Part shown: in pieces, positions 1 to 8,443 of the stretch
Layout: every line of letters starts with the position of its first letter
Numbering within the stretch: position 1 is the stretch's first letter
Assembly: GCA_000436115.1 (NCBI GenBank)
Contig: FR894562.1
Span: forward strand, 51,141-85,035
Direction: 5' to 3'
From: Firmicutes bacterium CAG:534
Lineage (GTDB): Bacteria; Bacillota; Clostridia; Lachnospirales; Lachnospiraceae
Length of the DNA: 33,895 nucleotides
Notes under the pieces: model-generated
The model's input: only the letters and a program-made list of their open reading frames with translations
Database searches by the model: none
What the model was told of the DNA's origin: nothing
Translations under genes and position numbers: made by a program

Positions 1-79
1 TGCCCCCCCTGCCAGTTCTTATATTCGGAAATAAATAGATTAGATGATGCGGAAACAGTAAGACTTGGGAGGGATATCG
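1..79 (+). other. Leader of mmsA, cut by window edge
   Basis: Seventy-nine bases precede the TTG start of the ABC ATPase. I see no clear end of an upstream gene. In this transporter class a periplasmic-binding-protein gene usually lies just upstream, so it is probably outside the window. The only functional element I can support is the ribosome binding site GGGAGGG at 67-73. Confidence 0.4.
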
Positions 80-1621
80 TTGGCAAAGATATTATTGGAA
101 ATGAAAAATATTACCAAGACATTCCCCGGTGTAAAGGCGCTTGATAATGTAAACCTGCAGGTGGAGGAGGGTGAAATCCATGCGCTGGTAGGGGAAAATG
201 GCGCCGGGAAATCCACACTGATGAATGTTTTGAGCGGAATTTATCCCTATGGAACCTATGAGGGGGATGTTATTTACGATGGTGAGGTCTGTAAGTTCAA
301 TACCATTAAAGATAGTGAGGAAAAAGGGATCGTAATCATTCATCAGGAGTTGGCGCTGATTCCTTATATGACCATAGGAGAAAATATGTTTCTCGGTAAT
401 GAACGGGGACATAAATATAGAATAGACTGGAACAAAACCAATGCAAGGGCGGCAGATCTGTTAAAAACAGTAGGACTGCAGGAAAGCCCGCTGACATTGA
501 TCAAGGATATCGGCATTGGAAAGCAGCAGCTTGTCGAGATCGCCAAGGCACTTGCAAAAGACGCAAAGCTGCTGATACTGGATGAGCCTACGGCTTCTTT
601 GAATGAGACCGACAGTAAGGCGCTCCTGGATCTGATGCTGCAGCTGAAAAAACAGGGGCTGACATCCATTATTATATCCCATAAGCTGAATGAAGTTTCC
701 TATGTGGCAGATAAGATTACAGTTATCCGTGATGGTTCCACCATAGAGACACTGGATAAAGCGGTAGACGAGATCACTGAGGGACGGATTATCAAAGGAA
801 TGGTAGGACGTGAAATTTCTGACCGTTTTCCGAACAGAGACCGCAGGGTCGGGGACATTCTTATGGAGGTTAAGCATTGGAATGTATATCATCCATTGTA
901 TTCTGAAAAGAAGGTTGTGGATGATGTCGGTCTGAATGTAAGAAGGGGAGAAGTGGTAGGAATCTCCGGATTGATGGGAGCAGGAAGAACCGAGCTTGCC
1001 ATGAGCCTTTTTGGCAGGAGTTATGGGGATAACATCAGCGGAGAGTTATATATCAATGGAAAGCAGGTGCATTTGAAAAATGCGCAGGAGGCAATTAAGA
1101 ATAAACTGGCTTATGTTACAGAGGATCGAAAGGGCAATGGACTGATCCTGAGTAATTCAATTAAGATTAATACCACACTTTCCAATCTGGATGAGATCAG
1201 CAGATACACAGTAATTGATAAGGATAAGGAATACAAGGTGGCAGTTGAATATAAGGAAAAACTGAAAACAAAATGCCCGACAGTAGAGCAGAATGTCGGG
1301 AACCTGAGCGGCGGTAATCAGCAGAAGGTGCTTCTTGCAAAATGGATGTTTGCAGATCCTGATATTCTCATTCTGGATGAGCCTACAAGAGGAATTGATG
1401 TAGGTGCAAAATACGAAATATATTGCATTATCAACCAACTGGTATCAGAGGGAAAATCTGTTATCTTGATTTCTTCGGAACTTCCTGAAATCCTCGGCAT
1501 GTGTGACAGGATTTATGTTATGAACGAAGGAAAAATGGTTGGGGAGCTGACCGGCAGTGAGGCAACACAGGAACTTATCATGTCTCATATTCTTGGTACA
1601 GTGGACAGGAAAGGAGCATAA
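80..1621 (+). CDS. mmsA: Multiple-monosaccharide ABC transporter, ATP-binding protein (MmsA/GguA type)
   Basis: Cytoplasmic ATPase of a CUT2-type sugar importer, 513 residues, with two fused nucleotide-binding domains. The first has Walker A GENGAGKS at residues 38-45 and Walker B LDEPTASL. The second has a degenerate Walker A (GLMGAGRTE), the signature LSGGNQQK and LDEPTRGID; this asymmetry is normal for the family. The first-domain signature is also weak (IGIGKQQ), again typical. Start choice: TTG at 80 lies 6 bases after GGGAGGG (67-73); an in-frame TTG at 65 has no such site and overlaps it. The next gene, the cognate permease, starts 4 bases after the stop, so the two are co-transcribed. 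The N-terminal sequence resembles MmsA/GguA more than XylG or RbsA, from memory. Substrate specificity cannot be read here because the binding protein is not in the window. Confidence 0.9.
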   Translation: MAKILLEMKNITKTFPGVKALDNVNLQVEEGEIHALVGENGAGKSTLMNVLSGIYPYGTYEGDVIYDGEVCKFNTIKDSEEKGIVIIHQELALIPYMTIGENMFLGNERGHKYRIDWNKTNARAADLLKTVGLQESPLTLIKDIGIGKQQLVEIAKALAKDAKLLILDEPTASLNETDSKALLDLMLQLKKQGLTSIIISHKLNEVSYVADKITVIRDGSTIETLDKAVDEITEGRIIKGMVGREISDRFPNRDRRVGDILMEVKHWNVYHPLYSEKKVVDDVGLNVRRGEVVGISGLMGAGRTELAMSLFGRSYGDNISGELYINGKQVHLKNAQEAIKNKLAYVTEDRKGNGLILSNSIKINTTLSNLDEISRYTVIDKDKEYKVAVEYKEKLKTKCPTVEQNVGNLSGGNQQKVLLAKWMFADPDILILDEPTRGIDVGAKYEIYCIINQLVSEGKSVILISSELPEILGMCDRIYVMNEGKMVGELTGSEATQELIMSHILGTVDRKGA

Positions 1622-1625
1622 GAGC

Positions 1626-2816
1626 ATGAGCAAACCGAAATCTGTGGATTTTGTAAAAAAATATACAATGATTATTGTATTGATTGTAGTAATGGCATTT
1701 TTTGCATGGAGAACAGGAGGTGCAATCCTCCTTCCCATGAATGTCAGCAGTCTGATTTCCCAGAATGCTTATGTATTTATTCTGGCAACGGGTATGCTGC
1801 TTTGCATACTGACAGGAGGGAACATTGATCTGTCCGTTGGATCTGTTGTCTGCTTTGTCGGCGCCATCGGCGCTATGTTGATGGTGAATATGAAGATGAA
1901 TATGTGGCTGGTTATCCTGATCATGTTTGCAGTCGGAACATTGATTGGTGCATTCCAGGGCTTCTGGATCGCCTATGTGAGGATTCCGCCCTTCATCGTT
2001 ACTCTGGCAGGTATGCTTGCCTTCAGAGGCTTAAGCAATGTGGTACTGGATGGCATGACCGTTTCTATTAAGGATTGCACTACCTTTGTAAAACTGTTTG
2101 GCGGTGGCGCTGACTGCTACATACCGGATTTCTTTGGAAAAGGACCGTTAAATCTGACCTGCGTTTTTGCGGGAATTCTGGCAGCCGCCATTTACATTTT
2201 TATCCAGATTAAAGACAGGGTAAATAAAACAAAGAAAGGCTATGAGGTTGAGAGCCTTGCTTCCACGATTGTAAAGATGGTGATCATTACAATAGTAATT
2301 CTTGCATTTACCTACAGACTGGCGCAGCATAAGGGGATTCCCAGTGTCCTGATCTGGGTGTTGACTGTGGTTATGGTATATGGATATATTACCTCCAATA
2401 CCACGGTAGGCCGCTATTTCTATGCGGTAGGCGGAAATGAGAAGGCAACCAGACTTTCAGGTATCAATACCAACAAGGTGTATTTTCTGGCCTATATGAA
2501 CATGGGCTTTCTTGCCGCACTTGCCGGAATGGTAACTATTGCCCGTATGACCTCAGCACAGCCTACTTATGGACAGAATTATGAAATGGATGCCATTGGA
2601 TCCTGTTTTATCGGTGGCGCATCCGCTTACGGCGGTACCGGAACAGTTCCCGGCGTAATTGTTGGTGCGGTGCTAATGGGTGTTATCAACCTTGGCATGT
2701 CTCTGATGGGTGTAGACCAGAATATGCAGAAGGTAGTTAAAGGCCTTGTGCTTCTGGCGGCAGTTATCTTTGATGTAGTATCCAAACGTGGTGGAAAATT
2801 AATTTCCAAGAATTAA
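1626..2816 (+). CDS. mmsB: Multiple-monosaccharide ABC transporter, permease (MmsB/GguB type)
   Basis: Membrane permease of the same importer, 396 residues from ATG 1626. The start is supported by AAGGAG at 1611-1616. The protein is largely hydrophobic with about ten membrane segments. It carries the CUT2-permease loop GNIDLSVGS and, later, the conserved stretch with GGNEKATRLSGI and the glycine-rich SCFIGGASAYGGTGTVPG. An extra polar segment in the middle (IQIKDRVNKTKKGYEVES) is what makes MmsB/XylH-like permeases longer than RbsC (about 320 residues). It would form the channel used with the upstream ATPase. Only four bases separate it from mmsA, so translation is probably coupled. The family call is firm; the sugar is unknown. 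Confidence 0.9.
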   Translation: MSKPKSVDFVKKYTMIIVLIVVMAFFAWRTGGAILLPMNVSSLISQNAYVFILATGMLLCILTGGNIDLSVGSVVCFVGAIGAMLMVNMKMNMWLVILIMFAVGTLIGAFQGFWIAYVRIPPFIVTLAGMLAFRGLSNVVLDGMTVSIKDCTTFVKLFGGGADCYIPDFFGKGPLNLTCVFAGILAAAIYIFIQIKDRVNKTKKGYEVESLASTIVKMVIITIVILAFTYRLAQHKGIPSVLIWVLTVVMVYGYITSNTTVGRYFYAVGGNEKATRLSGINTNKVYFLAYMNMGFLAALAGMVTIARMTSAQPTYGQNYEMDAIGSCFIGGASAYGGTGTVPGVIVGAVLMGVINLGMSLMGVDQNMQKVVKGLVLLAAVIFDVVSKRGGKLISKN

Positions 2817-2832
2817 TTTCTGCATATCTAAT

Positions 2833-2873
2833 CAAAGAGGGCGGAGTGTATATGCACTTTATGGCCCTCTTTG
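2833..2873 (+). terminator. Hairpin between mmsB and the chemotaxis gene, possible weak terminator
   Basis: Arms AAAGAGGGC (2834-2842) and GCCCTCTTT (2864-2872) pair perfectly, plus a C-G closing pair. The loop is 21 nt and contains a small near-palindrome, GTGTATATGCAC. Only three T follow, so this may be a weak or partial terminator, or an mRNA processing/stability element. Because the next gene's ribosome site starts at 2880, readthrough from mmsB into the chemotaxis gene is plausible. Confidence 0.5.
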
Positions 2874-2891
2874 GCATATGGAGGGAAACAT

Positions 2892-4655
2892 ATGGGAAGA
2901 AAGGGGAAAAAGACTGACAGAAAAAGAAAACAGGCTGCAGGACTGGAAATGAAGATCATGATACTCATTTTTCTGTTCGTGGCGGTATCTTTCAGCTGTA
3001 TTTTCATACTAATAAATACCTTGGAGTCTGTGGCAGACGTCAGCAATGAGATTGTGACAGTTCGGGTAGATGAGCAGCAACAGATTTTGGAGCTTTCCAG
3101 AAAATTTACTTATATTAACGGACAGGTGCTGACGCATGTCATGACTACCAACAAGGTGACCATGGAGGAACTAAAGACGAAAATTCAGGCAGAAATCATA
3201 CAGATGGATACGCAGCTGAATGCATTCGCAGAGTGTCTTCCGGAAAATGACAAGAGACGGGATGCTTTTCAGAAGGCTACGGATCAATACACCAAGTATA
3301 AAAGAACTGTCGAGAGCCTTTTGGAAACCAGTGCAACCAACAAAACCCAGGCATATGTATCAGCCACTTCTAATCTGCCTATGTTTAACGAAAGCATAGA
3401 AGCCTGCATGAATGAGATGCGTGATATTACAGGAGAACAAATGGATCAGGCATACGAAGGGATGTCACAGCGTGTTGAAAATATTCCCCGGATTGTAGTG
3501 GGAGCAACATGGATCCTGACAGGCGCCATGGTGCTGATCCTGATCGGAATTAAGCTCTGGGTGACCAGCCCGGTTAAAAAGGCAACCAGGCAGGTAGATG
3601 TGCTGGTAGAGGGTATCCGAAAAGGAGAAGGTGATATAACCAGAAGAATAAAGGTTAGATCCGGAGATGAGATTGGCAGGCTGTCCATGGCAATTAATGA
3701 TCTGGTTTCACAGATGCAGGAGATGATCATTGCCCTTCAGAGAGGCTGCAGCAGAATGGAAGATACACAGGAGGGGATTATCACATGTGTGGAAAAGGTC
3801 AATAGAAGCTCAGACAATACGATCAAGAATATAGGACACCTGTCAGAGGGAATGGAAAAGGTCTCCGGTGCGGTCTGTGGAGTGAAGGAGAATACGCTTG
3901 TTCTGGAACAGACGGTTGAAGATATGAAGCGAGTTGCTGAAAACGGAAGCAGCTATGCTGCGGGAATCAAGAAAAAGGCAGGGGAAATGGAGAAAGTTGC
4001 CGTCACCAGTAAGAAAGAAGCAATCGGTATGCTTACGGAAATGAATACCGCAGTCAACACCTCTATAGAAAGCAGTCAGCAGATTCACGGAATTACAAAG
4101 CTGACAGGGGATATTCTCGGAATAGCAGGAACGACCAATCTGTTGGCGCTGAACGCTTCTATAGAAGCGGCAAGGGCAGGAGAGGCAGGAAAAGGCTTTT
4201 CTGTTGTGGCAGATGAAATCGGTAAACTGGCTGACAGTTCAAGAGAATCCGCTAACCGGATCCAGGAGATCAGCAATCTTGTTGTAAAGAGTGTAGAGGA
4301 ACTTTCTGTAAATGCGACAAAGCTGTTGGATTTCGTGAATACCAGAGTTCTTGCAGATTATGACGTCTTGGAAAATACAGGAAAGAAATATCATGAGACT
4401 GCCGATCAGGTGGATGCCATGATGGAGAATGTAAAGCATCAGATTGAAAAAATAAGAGAGAATCTTGGACATGTCAATGAAGCCAATGACAGTATTGAAA
4501 TTACGGTCGCAGACAGTACGGGAATGCTGAAGGTAGTAAAGGAAAATAATTACGGCATGGAAACGGAAATGAAGGATATTTCCTTTGCTACAGAAAATAT
4601 GTCCAGAGTGGTAGAACAGCTGAAGGGCAGTATCAGCTGCTTTAAGCAGGTATAA
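2892..4655 (+). CDS. Methyl-accepting chemotaxis protein
   Basis: Transmembrane chemoreceptor of 587 residues. Order: basic N-terminus; membrane helix about 21-42; a mainly helical extracytoplasmic sensor of about 155 residues (four-helix-bundle type by appearance); second membrane helix about 200-225; HAMP about 226-278; long cytoplasmic coiled coil with the signalling tip around 416-440, containing NLLALNASIEAARAGE and GFSVVADEI. This tip binds CheA and CheW in known receptors. No C-terminal NWETF-like CheR tether is present (it ends CFKQV). Start: ATG 2892 has GGAGGG at 2880-2885; an in-frame TTG at 2871 lies upstream of that site and is unlikely. Position directly after a sugar importer suggests sensing of a sugar or its binding protein, but that is inference. 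No other chemotaxis genes are in the window. Confidence 0.93.
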   Translation: MGRKGKKTDRKRKQAAGLEMKIMILIFLFVAVSFSCIFILINTLESVADVSNEIVTVRVDEQQQILELSRKFTYINGQVLTHVMTTNKVTMEELKTKIQAEIIQMDTQLNAFAECLPENDKRRDAFQKATDQYTKYKRTVESLLETSATNKTQAYVSATSNLPMFNESIEACMNEMRDITGEQMDQAYEGMSQRVENIPRIVVGATWILTGAMVLILIGIKLWVTSPVKKATRQVDVLVEGIRKGEGDITRRIKVRSGDEIGRLSMAINDLVSQMQEMIIALQRGCSRMEDTQEGIITCVEKVNRSSDNTIKNIGHLSEGMEKVSGAVCGVKENTLVLEQTVEDMKRVAENGSSYAAGIKKKAGEMEKVAVTSKKEAIGMLTEMNTAVNTSIESSQQIHGITKLTGDILGIAGTTNLLALNASIEAARAGEAGKGFSVVADEIGKLADSSRESANRIQEISNLVVKSVEELSVNATKLLDFVNTRVLADYDVLENTGKKYHETADQVDAMMENVKHQIEKIRENLGHVNEANDSIEITVADSTGMLKVVKENNYGMETEMKDISFATENMSRVVEQLKGSISCFKQV

Positions 4656-4697
4656 TAATACTGTGGAAAATCTGCTGTAATAAGTAAAAAGATGAAA

Positions 4698-4729
4698 GGC
4701 GATATCCCGGTTGTCCCCGGAATATCGCC
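4698..4729 (+). terminator. Hairpin after the chemotaxis gene
   Basis: GGCGATAT (4698-4705) pairs with ATATCGCC (4722-4729), with an inner CCGG/CCGG stem across one C-A mismatch and a six-base loop. It sits 43 bases past the stop of the receptor gene and before the ileS promoter region. No strong T-run follows, so efficiency as an intrinsic terminator is uncertain. Confidence 0.5.
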
Positions 4730-4802
4730 TATGGGCTATTGGTCAACGATTTCCCTGACATTTTGCCGGTAGGGGTTGACAAATACGGCTTTTTAGGTGT
4801 AC

Positions 4803-4816
4803 TTTTGGTATAGTAT
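4803..4816 (+). promoter_or_regulatory. Probable extended -10 promoter of the ileS T-box transcript
   Basis: TTTTGGTATAGTA holds an extended -10 (TGG plus TATAGT at 4809-4814) a few bases before the first recognisable T-box base. A perfect TTGACA exists at 4776-4781, but it is 27 bases from the -10, too far for a normal sigma-A spacer, so I do not pair them. The same 13 bases recur before the GT2 gene at 23038-23050. Confidence 0.5.
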
Positions 4817-4821
4817 AAAAG

Positions 4822-5070
4822 CAATGACGAAGACAGTAGCTGTCATCTGAACGTTACAGCGAGCCGGAAAGGGTGTGAGCCGGTACTAGGTAGGAGGACA
4901 GGGAAAATCACTTCTGAGCTGCAAACTGAAATCGGAAAGCAGATTCCGAAAGTAAGCCTTGCCGGATCCTCCGTTATGGGAAAGCATATAAAACCGTAAA
5001 CCCGGTGAGTATGGTGTAACAGGTGGTAAACGTGGCAGCAGCCCGTCCTTTTACAGGACGGTTTTTTTTT
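4822..5070 (+). ncRNA. T-box riboswitch (Ile specifier) controlling ileS
   Basis: Leader RNA that senses uncharged tRNA-Ile and allows read-through into ileS. Visible parts: stem I start with the AATGACGAAGACAGTAG-type sequence at 4822-4839; distal stem I with GAGCCGG ... GGGTGTGAGCCGG (about 4861-4883); specifier codon ATC (Ile) at 4907-4909 in GAAAATCACTTC; T-box AGGTGGTAAACG at 5021-5032; terminator CCGTCCT (5043-5049)/AGGACGG (5055-5061) followed by nine T (5062-5070). The competing antiterminator would pair AGG with CCT and ACG with CGT around a TGGTAA bulge. The bulge departs from the usual TGGNACC while keeping TGGN, the part that pairs with the tRNA acceptor end. The ATC codon agrees with the downstream gene. 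Confidence 0.93.
5043..5070 (+). terminator. T-box regulated intrinsic terminator
   Basis: A seven-base-pair GC-rich stem (5043-5049 with 5055-5061), five-base loop and nine T. It lies 48 bases before the ileS ATG and is the OFF-state structure of the T-box. Confidence 0.93.
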
Positions 5071-5118
5071 ACCCTGATTACCTGGAAAAGATCTATTGCA
5101 AAGGAAAGGAAGAAAGTC

Positions 5119-8100
5119 ATGTATCAAAAAGTTTCTACGGATCTGAATTTTGTGGATCGTGAAAAGGAAGTTGAAAAGTTCTGGCGTGAAAATGATATTT
5201 TCAGAAAGAGTATGGAAAACAGAAAGGAGGGGCCTACCTACACCTTTTATGACGGACCTCCTACTGCAAACGGCAAGCCTCATATCGGACATGTGTTAAC
5301 CCGTGTCATCAAGGACATGATCCCCAGATACCGCACCATGAAGGGATATATGGTTCCCCGTAAGGCCGGATGGGATACCCACGGACTTCCGGTGGAGCTG
5401 GAAGTGGAAAAGCAGCTTGGCCTGGACGGAAAGGAACAGATCGAGGAATATGGTCTGGATCCGTTTATTACCAAATGTAAGGAAAGCGTCTGGAAATATA
5501 AGGGAATGTGGGAAGATTTCTCTGCAACCGTTGGTTTCTGGGCAGATATGGATAATCCTTATGTTACTTATCATGATGACTTCATTGAATCAGAATGGTG
5601 GGCTTTAAAGCAGATCTGGGATAAGGGACTTTTGTATAAGGGCTTTAAGATCGTTCCCTACTGTCCAAGATGCGGAACCCCTCTTTCTTCTCATGAGGTG
5701 GCCCAGGGATATAAGGCGGTCAAGGAACGCTCTGCAGTAGTGCGTTTCAAGGTGAAGGGAGAAGATGCTTATTTTCTGGCATGGACCACAACCCCGTGGA
5801 CACTTCCTTCCAATGTGGCGCTGTGCGTGAACCCGGATGAGACCTATTGCAAGGTGAAGGCGGCAGACGGTTATACCTATTATCTGGCACAGGCGCTTCT
5901 GGATACCGTGCTTGGAAGGCTTAAGACGGAAGAAGCACCTGCTTATGAGATCCTGGAGACCTATAAGGGACAGGAGCTGGAGTATAAAGAGTATGAGCCT
6001 CTTTTTGCCTGTGCAGGAGAGGCAGCAGAGAAGCAGCACAAGAAAGGACATTTCGTAACCTGCGACAGCTACGTTACCATGACGGACGGTACCGGTATCG
6101 TCCATATTGCGCCTGCTTTTGGTGAGGATGACGCAAAGGTTGGAAGAAAGTATGATCTTCCTTTTGTACAGTTTGTAGACGGCAAGGGAGAGCTGACAGC
6201 AGAGACACCCTATGCGGGACTTTTTGTAAAGGATGCAGATCCCAAGGTATTAGTGGATCTTGACAAGGAAGGAAAGCTTTTTGATGCGCCTAAGTTTGAG
6301 CATGATTATCCTTTCTGCTGGAGATGCGACACCCCCTTAATCTATTATGCAAGAGAATCCTGGTTCATCAAAATGACGGCAGTCCGCGATGACCTGGTCA
6401 GAAATAATAAGACTGTTAACTGGATCCCGGAATCCATTGGCGAGGGCCGTTTTGGAAACTGGCTGGAAAACATCCAGGACTGGGGCGTATCGCGTAACCG
6501 TTACTGGGGAACTCCGTTAAATATCTGGGAATGTGCAGAATGCGGACATCAGGAGTCTGTGGGCTCCAGGGAGGAGCTTGAAAAACTCAGTGAAAATCCC
6601 AAGGCGAAAACAGTAGAGCTTCACAGACCTTATATTGACGAGATCACCTGTAAATGTCCTAAGTGCGGCGGCACCATGAAGAGGGTGCCTGAGGTGATCG
6701 ACTGCTGGTTTGACTCAGGAGCCATGCCTTTTGCACAGCATCATTATCCTTTTGAAAATAAAGAGCTGTTTGAGCAGCAGTTTCCGGCACAGTTTATTTC
6801 AGAGGCAGTGGATCAGACCCGTGGGTGGTTCTACTCCCTGATGGCAGAATCTACGCTGCTTTTCAACAGAGCGCCTTACGAAAATGTAATCGTTTTAGGA
6901 CATGTGCAGGATGAAAACGGCCAGAAGATGAGTAAATCCAAGGGAAATGCTGTAGATCCCTTTGAGGCTCTTTCCACCTATGGCGCAGATGCGATCCGCT
7001 GGTATTTTTATATCAATTCCGCACCCTGGCTGCCCAACCGTTTCCACGGAAAGGCAGTAATGGAAGGACAGCGCAAGTTCCTGGGAACCTTATGGAATAC
7101 TTATGCATTCTTTATCCTGTATGCCAATATCGACGGGTTTGACGCGACCAAATACAGCCTGGAATATGAGAAGCTGCCGGTAATGGATAAATGGCTTTTG
7201 TCCAAGTTAAATACGGCGATCGCACAGGTAGACGATCATCTTGAAAATTACAGGATCCCGGAGGCAGCAAGGGTTCTTGATAATTTTGTAGACGAAATGA
7301 GCAACTGGTATGTGCGCCGGTGCCGTGAACGTTTCTGGGCTAAGGGCATGGAGCAGGATAAGATCAACGCTTATATGACGCTTTACACTGCCCTTGTAGA
7401 AATCTGTAAGTGTGCGGCGCCCATGGTTCCGTTCATGACAGAGGAAATCTATCAGAACATGGTACGCAGTGTGGATCAGAATGCTCCGGAAAGCATCCAC
7501 CTTTGTGACTTCCCGGTTTCCAAAAAGGAATGGATCGATAAAAAGCTTGAAGAGAACATGGAAGAGGCCCTTGATATTGTTGTAATGGGCCGTGCTGCCA
7601 GAAATGCCGCCAATATAAAGAACCGCCAGCCCATTGGCGTGATGTATGTAAAGGCTGCACATACGCTCAGCGACTACTTTAAGGATATTATCGAGGAAGA
7701 GATGAATGTGAAGGATGTGGTATTTAAGGACGATGTCAGCGATCTCACAAGCTACAGCTTTAAGCCGCAGCTCCGCACCGTGGGGCCGAAGTATGGAAAG
7801 CAGCTTGGAGGCATTAAAAAGTACCTGGAGGAGGTAGACGGAACAAAGGCCATGAAGCAGCTGAAGGAGGAAGGAGCCATCCGGTTTACCGTAGATGGAA
7901 GCGAGATCTCCCTGGCTGAGGAGGATCTTCTGATCGATGTGGCACAGAAGGAAGGCTTTGTTACCGAAGCTGACAACTATGTAACCGTTGTGCTGGATAC
8001 AAACCTGACTCCCGAGCTGATTGAGGAAGGCTTCGTGTTTGAGGTGATCAGCAAGATCCAGACTATGCGTAAGGATGCCGGTTTTGAAGTGATGGATCAT

Positions 8101-8280
8101 ATCAGGGTATCTCTTGCCGGAAATGAAAAGCTGGCAGAGATCGTAAAGAAAAACAGAGAAGCCATTGCAGCAAAGGTACTGGCAGATGAGATCCTTACGG
8201 ATATCTCCCTTGCAGTCAGCAAGGAATGGAATGTAAATGGTGAGAAGGTTACCATTGGAGTAGAGAAAGTAAATTCCTAA
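5119..8280 (+). CDS. ileS: Isoleucyl-tRNA synthetase, type 2
   Basis: Charges tRNA-Ile with isoleucine in the cytoplasm. 1053 residues, class I synthetase: HIGH motif at residues 55-58, KMSKS at 603-607, and zinc-type CPRCG and CxxC pairs (CAECG, CPKCG). The motif block PPTANGKPHIGHVLTR and the length match the longer, eukaryote-like IleRS2 form found in many Clostridia; this type is generally associated with reduced mupirocin sensitivity, a family property not tested here. An editing (CP1) domain lies between the two motifs, and an anticodon-binding domain follows. Start: ATG 5119 with AAAGGAAGAAAG just upstream. An upstream in-frame extension to 5023 would run through the T-box terminator and is rejected. 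Regulation is by the T-box leader. Confidence 0.97.
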   Translation: MYQKVSTDLNFVDREKEVEKFWRENDIFRKSMENRKEGPTYTFYDGPPTANGKPHIGHVLTRVIKDMIPRYRTMKGYMVPRKAGWDTHGLPVELEVEKQLGLDGKEQIEEYGLDPFITKCKESVWKYKGMWEDFSATVGFWADMDNPYVTYHDDFIESEWWALKQIWDKGLLYKGFKIVPYCPRCGTPLSSHEVAQGYKAVKERSAVVRFKVKGEDAYFLAWTTTPWTLPSNVALCVNPDETYCKVKAADGYTYYLAQALLDTVLGRLKTEEAPAYEILETYKGQELEYKEYEPLFACAGEAAEKQHKKGHFVTCDSYVTMTDGTGIVHIAPAFGEDDAKVGRKYDLPFVQFVDGKGELTAETPYAGLFVKDADPKVLVDLDKEGKLFDAPKFEHDYPFCWRCDTPLIYYARESWFIKMTAVRDDLVRNNKTVNWIPESIGEGRFGNWLENIQDWGVSRNRYWGTPLNIWECAECGHQESVGSREELEKLSENPKAKTVELHRPYIDEITCKCPKCGGTMKRVPEVIDCWFDSGAMPFAQHHYPFENKELFEQQFPAQFISEAVDQTRGWFYSLMAESTLLFNRAPYENVIVLGHVQDENGQKMSKSKGNAVDPFEALSTYGADAIRWYFYINSAPWLPNRFHGKAVMEGQRKFLGTLWNTYAFFILYANIDGFDATKYSLEYEKLPVMDKWLLSKLNTAIAQVDDHLENYRIPEAARVLDNFVDEMSNWYVRRCRERFWAKGMEQDKINAYMTLYTALVEICKCAAPMVPFMTEEIYQNMVRSVDQNAPESIHLCDFPVSKKEWIDKKLEENMEEALDIVVMGRAARNAANIKNRQPIGVMYVKAAHTLSDYFKDIIEEEMNVKDVVFKDDVSDLTSYSFKPQLRTVGPKYGKQLGGIKKYLEEVDGTKAMKQLKEEGAIRFTVDGSEISLAEEDLLIDVAQKEGFVTEADNYVTVVLDTNLTPELIEEGFVFEVISKIQTMRKDAGFEVMDHIRVSLAGNEKLAEIVKKNREAIAAKVLADEILTDISLAVSKEWNVNGEKVTIGVEKVNS

Positions 8281-8289
8281 AGTGTTGGG

Positions 8290-8319
8290 GTGCGGATCGC
8301 AGGATCCGCACTCTTTTTT
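8290..8319 (+). terminator. Intrinsic terminator of ileS
   Basis: GTGCGGATC (8290-8298) and GATCCGCAC (8303-8311) form a perfect nine-pair stem with a four-base loop, followed by TCTTTTTT. It lies ten bases after the ileS stop. Confidence 0.95.
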
Positions 8320-8360
8320 CGATTTTACAGGGATTACAGGCAGAACTGACAGAGATAATC

Positions 8361-8389
8361 TTGTGATGTTCCCTGTTTTGGTGTATAAT
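8361..8389 (+). promoter_or_regulatory. Sigma-A-type promoter of glgP
   Basis: TTGTGA (8361-8366), a 17-base spacer, and a perfect TATAAT (8384-8389). It lies between the ileS terminator and glgP, leaving a leader of roughly 50 bases. Confidence 0.8.
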
Positions 8390-8443
8390 AAACCGCAAAG
8401 TGTGTTTGCTAAAAAGAGCAGAAATTGAGGAGGAGAATATAAG

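Noticed and set aside
4776..4814. TTGACA (4776-4781) as the -35 of the TATAGT at 4809
   Set aside because: Spacing is 27 bases, well beyond the 16-18 expected; no -10-like hexamer lies at the right distance from TTGACA.
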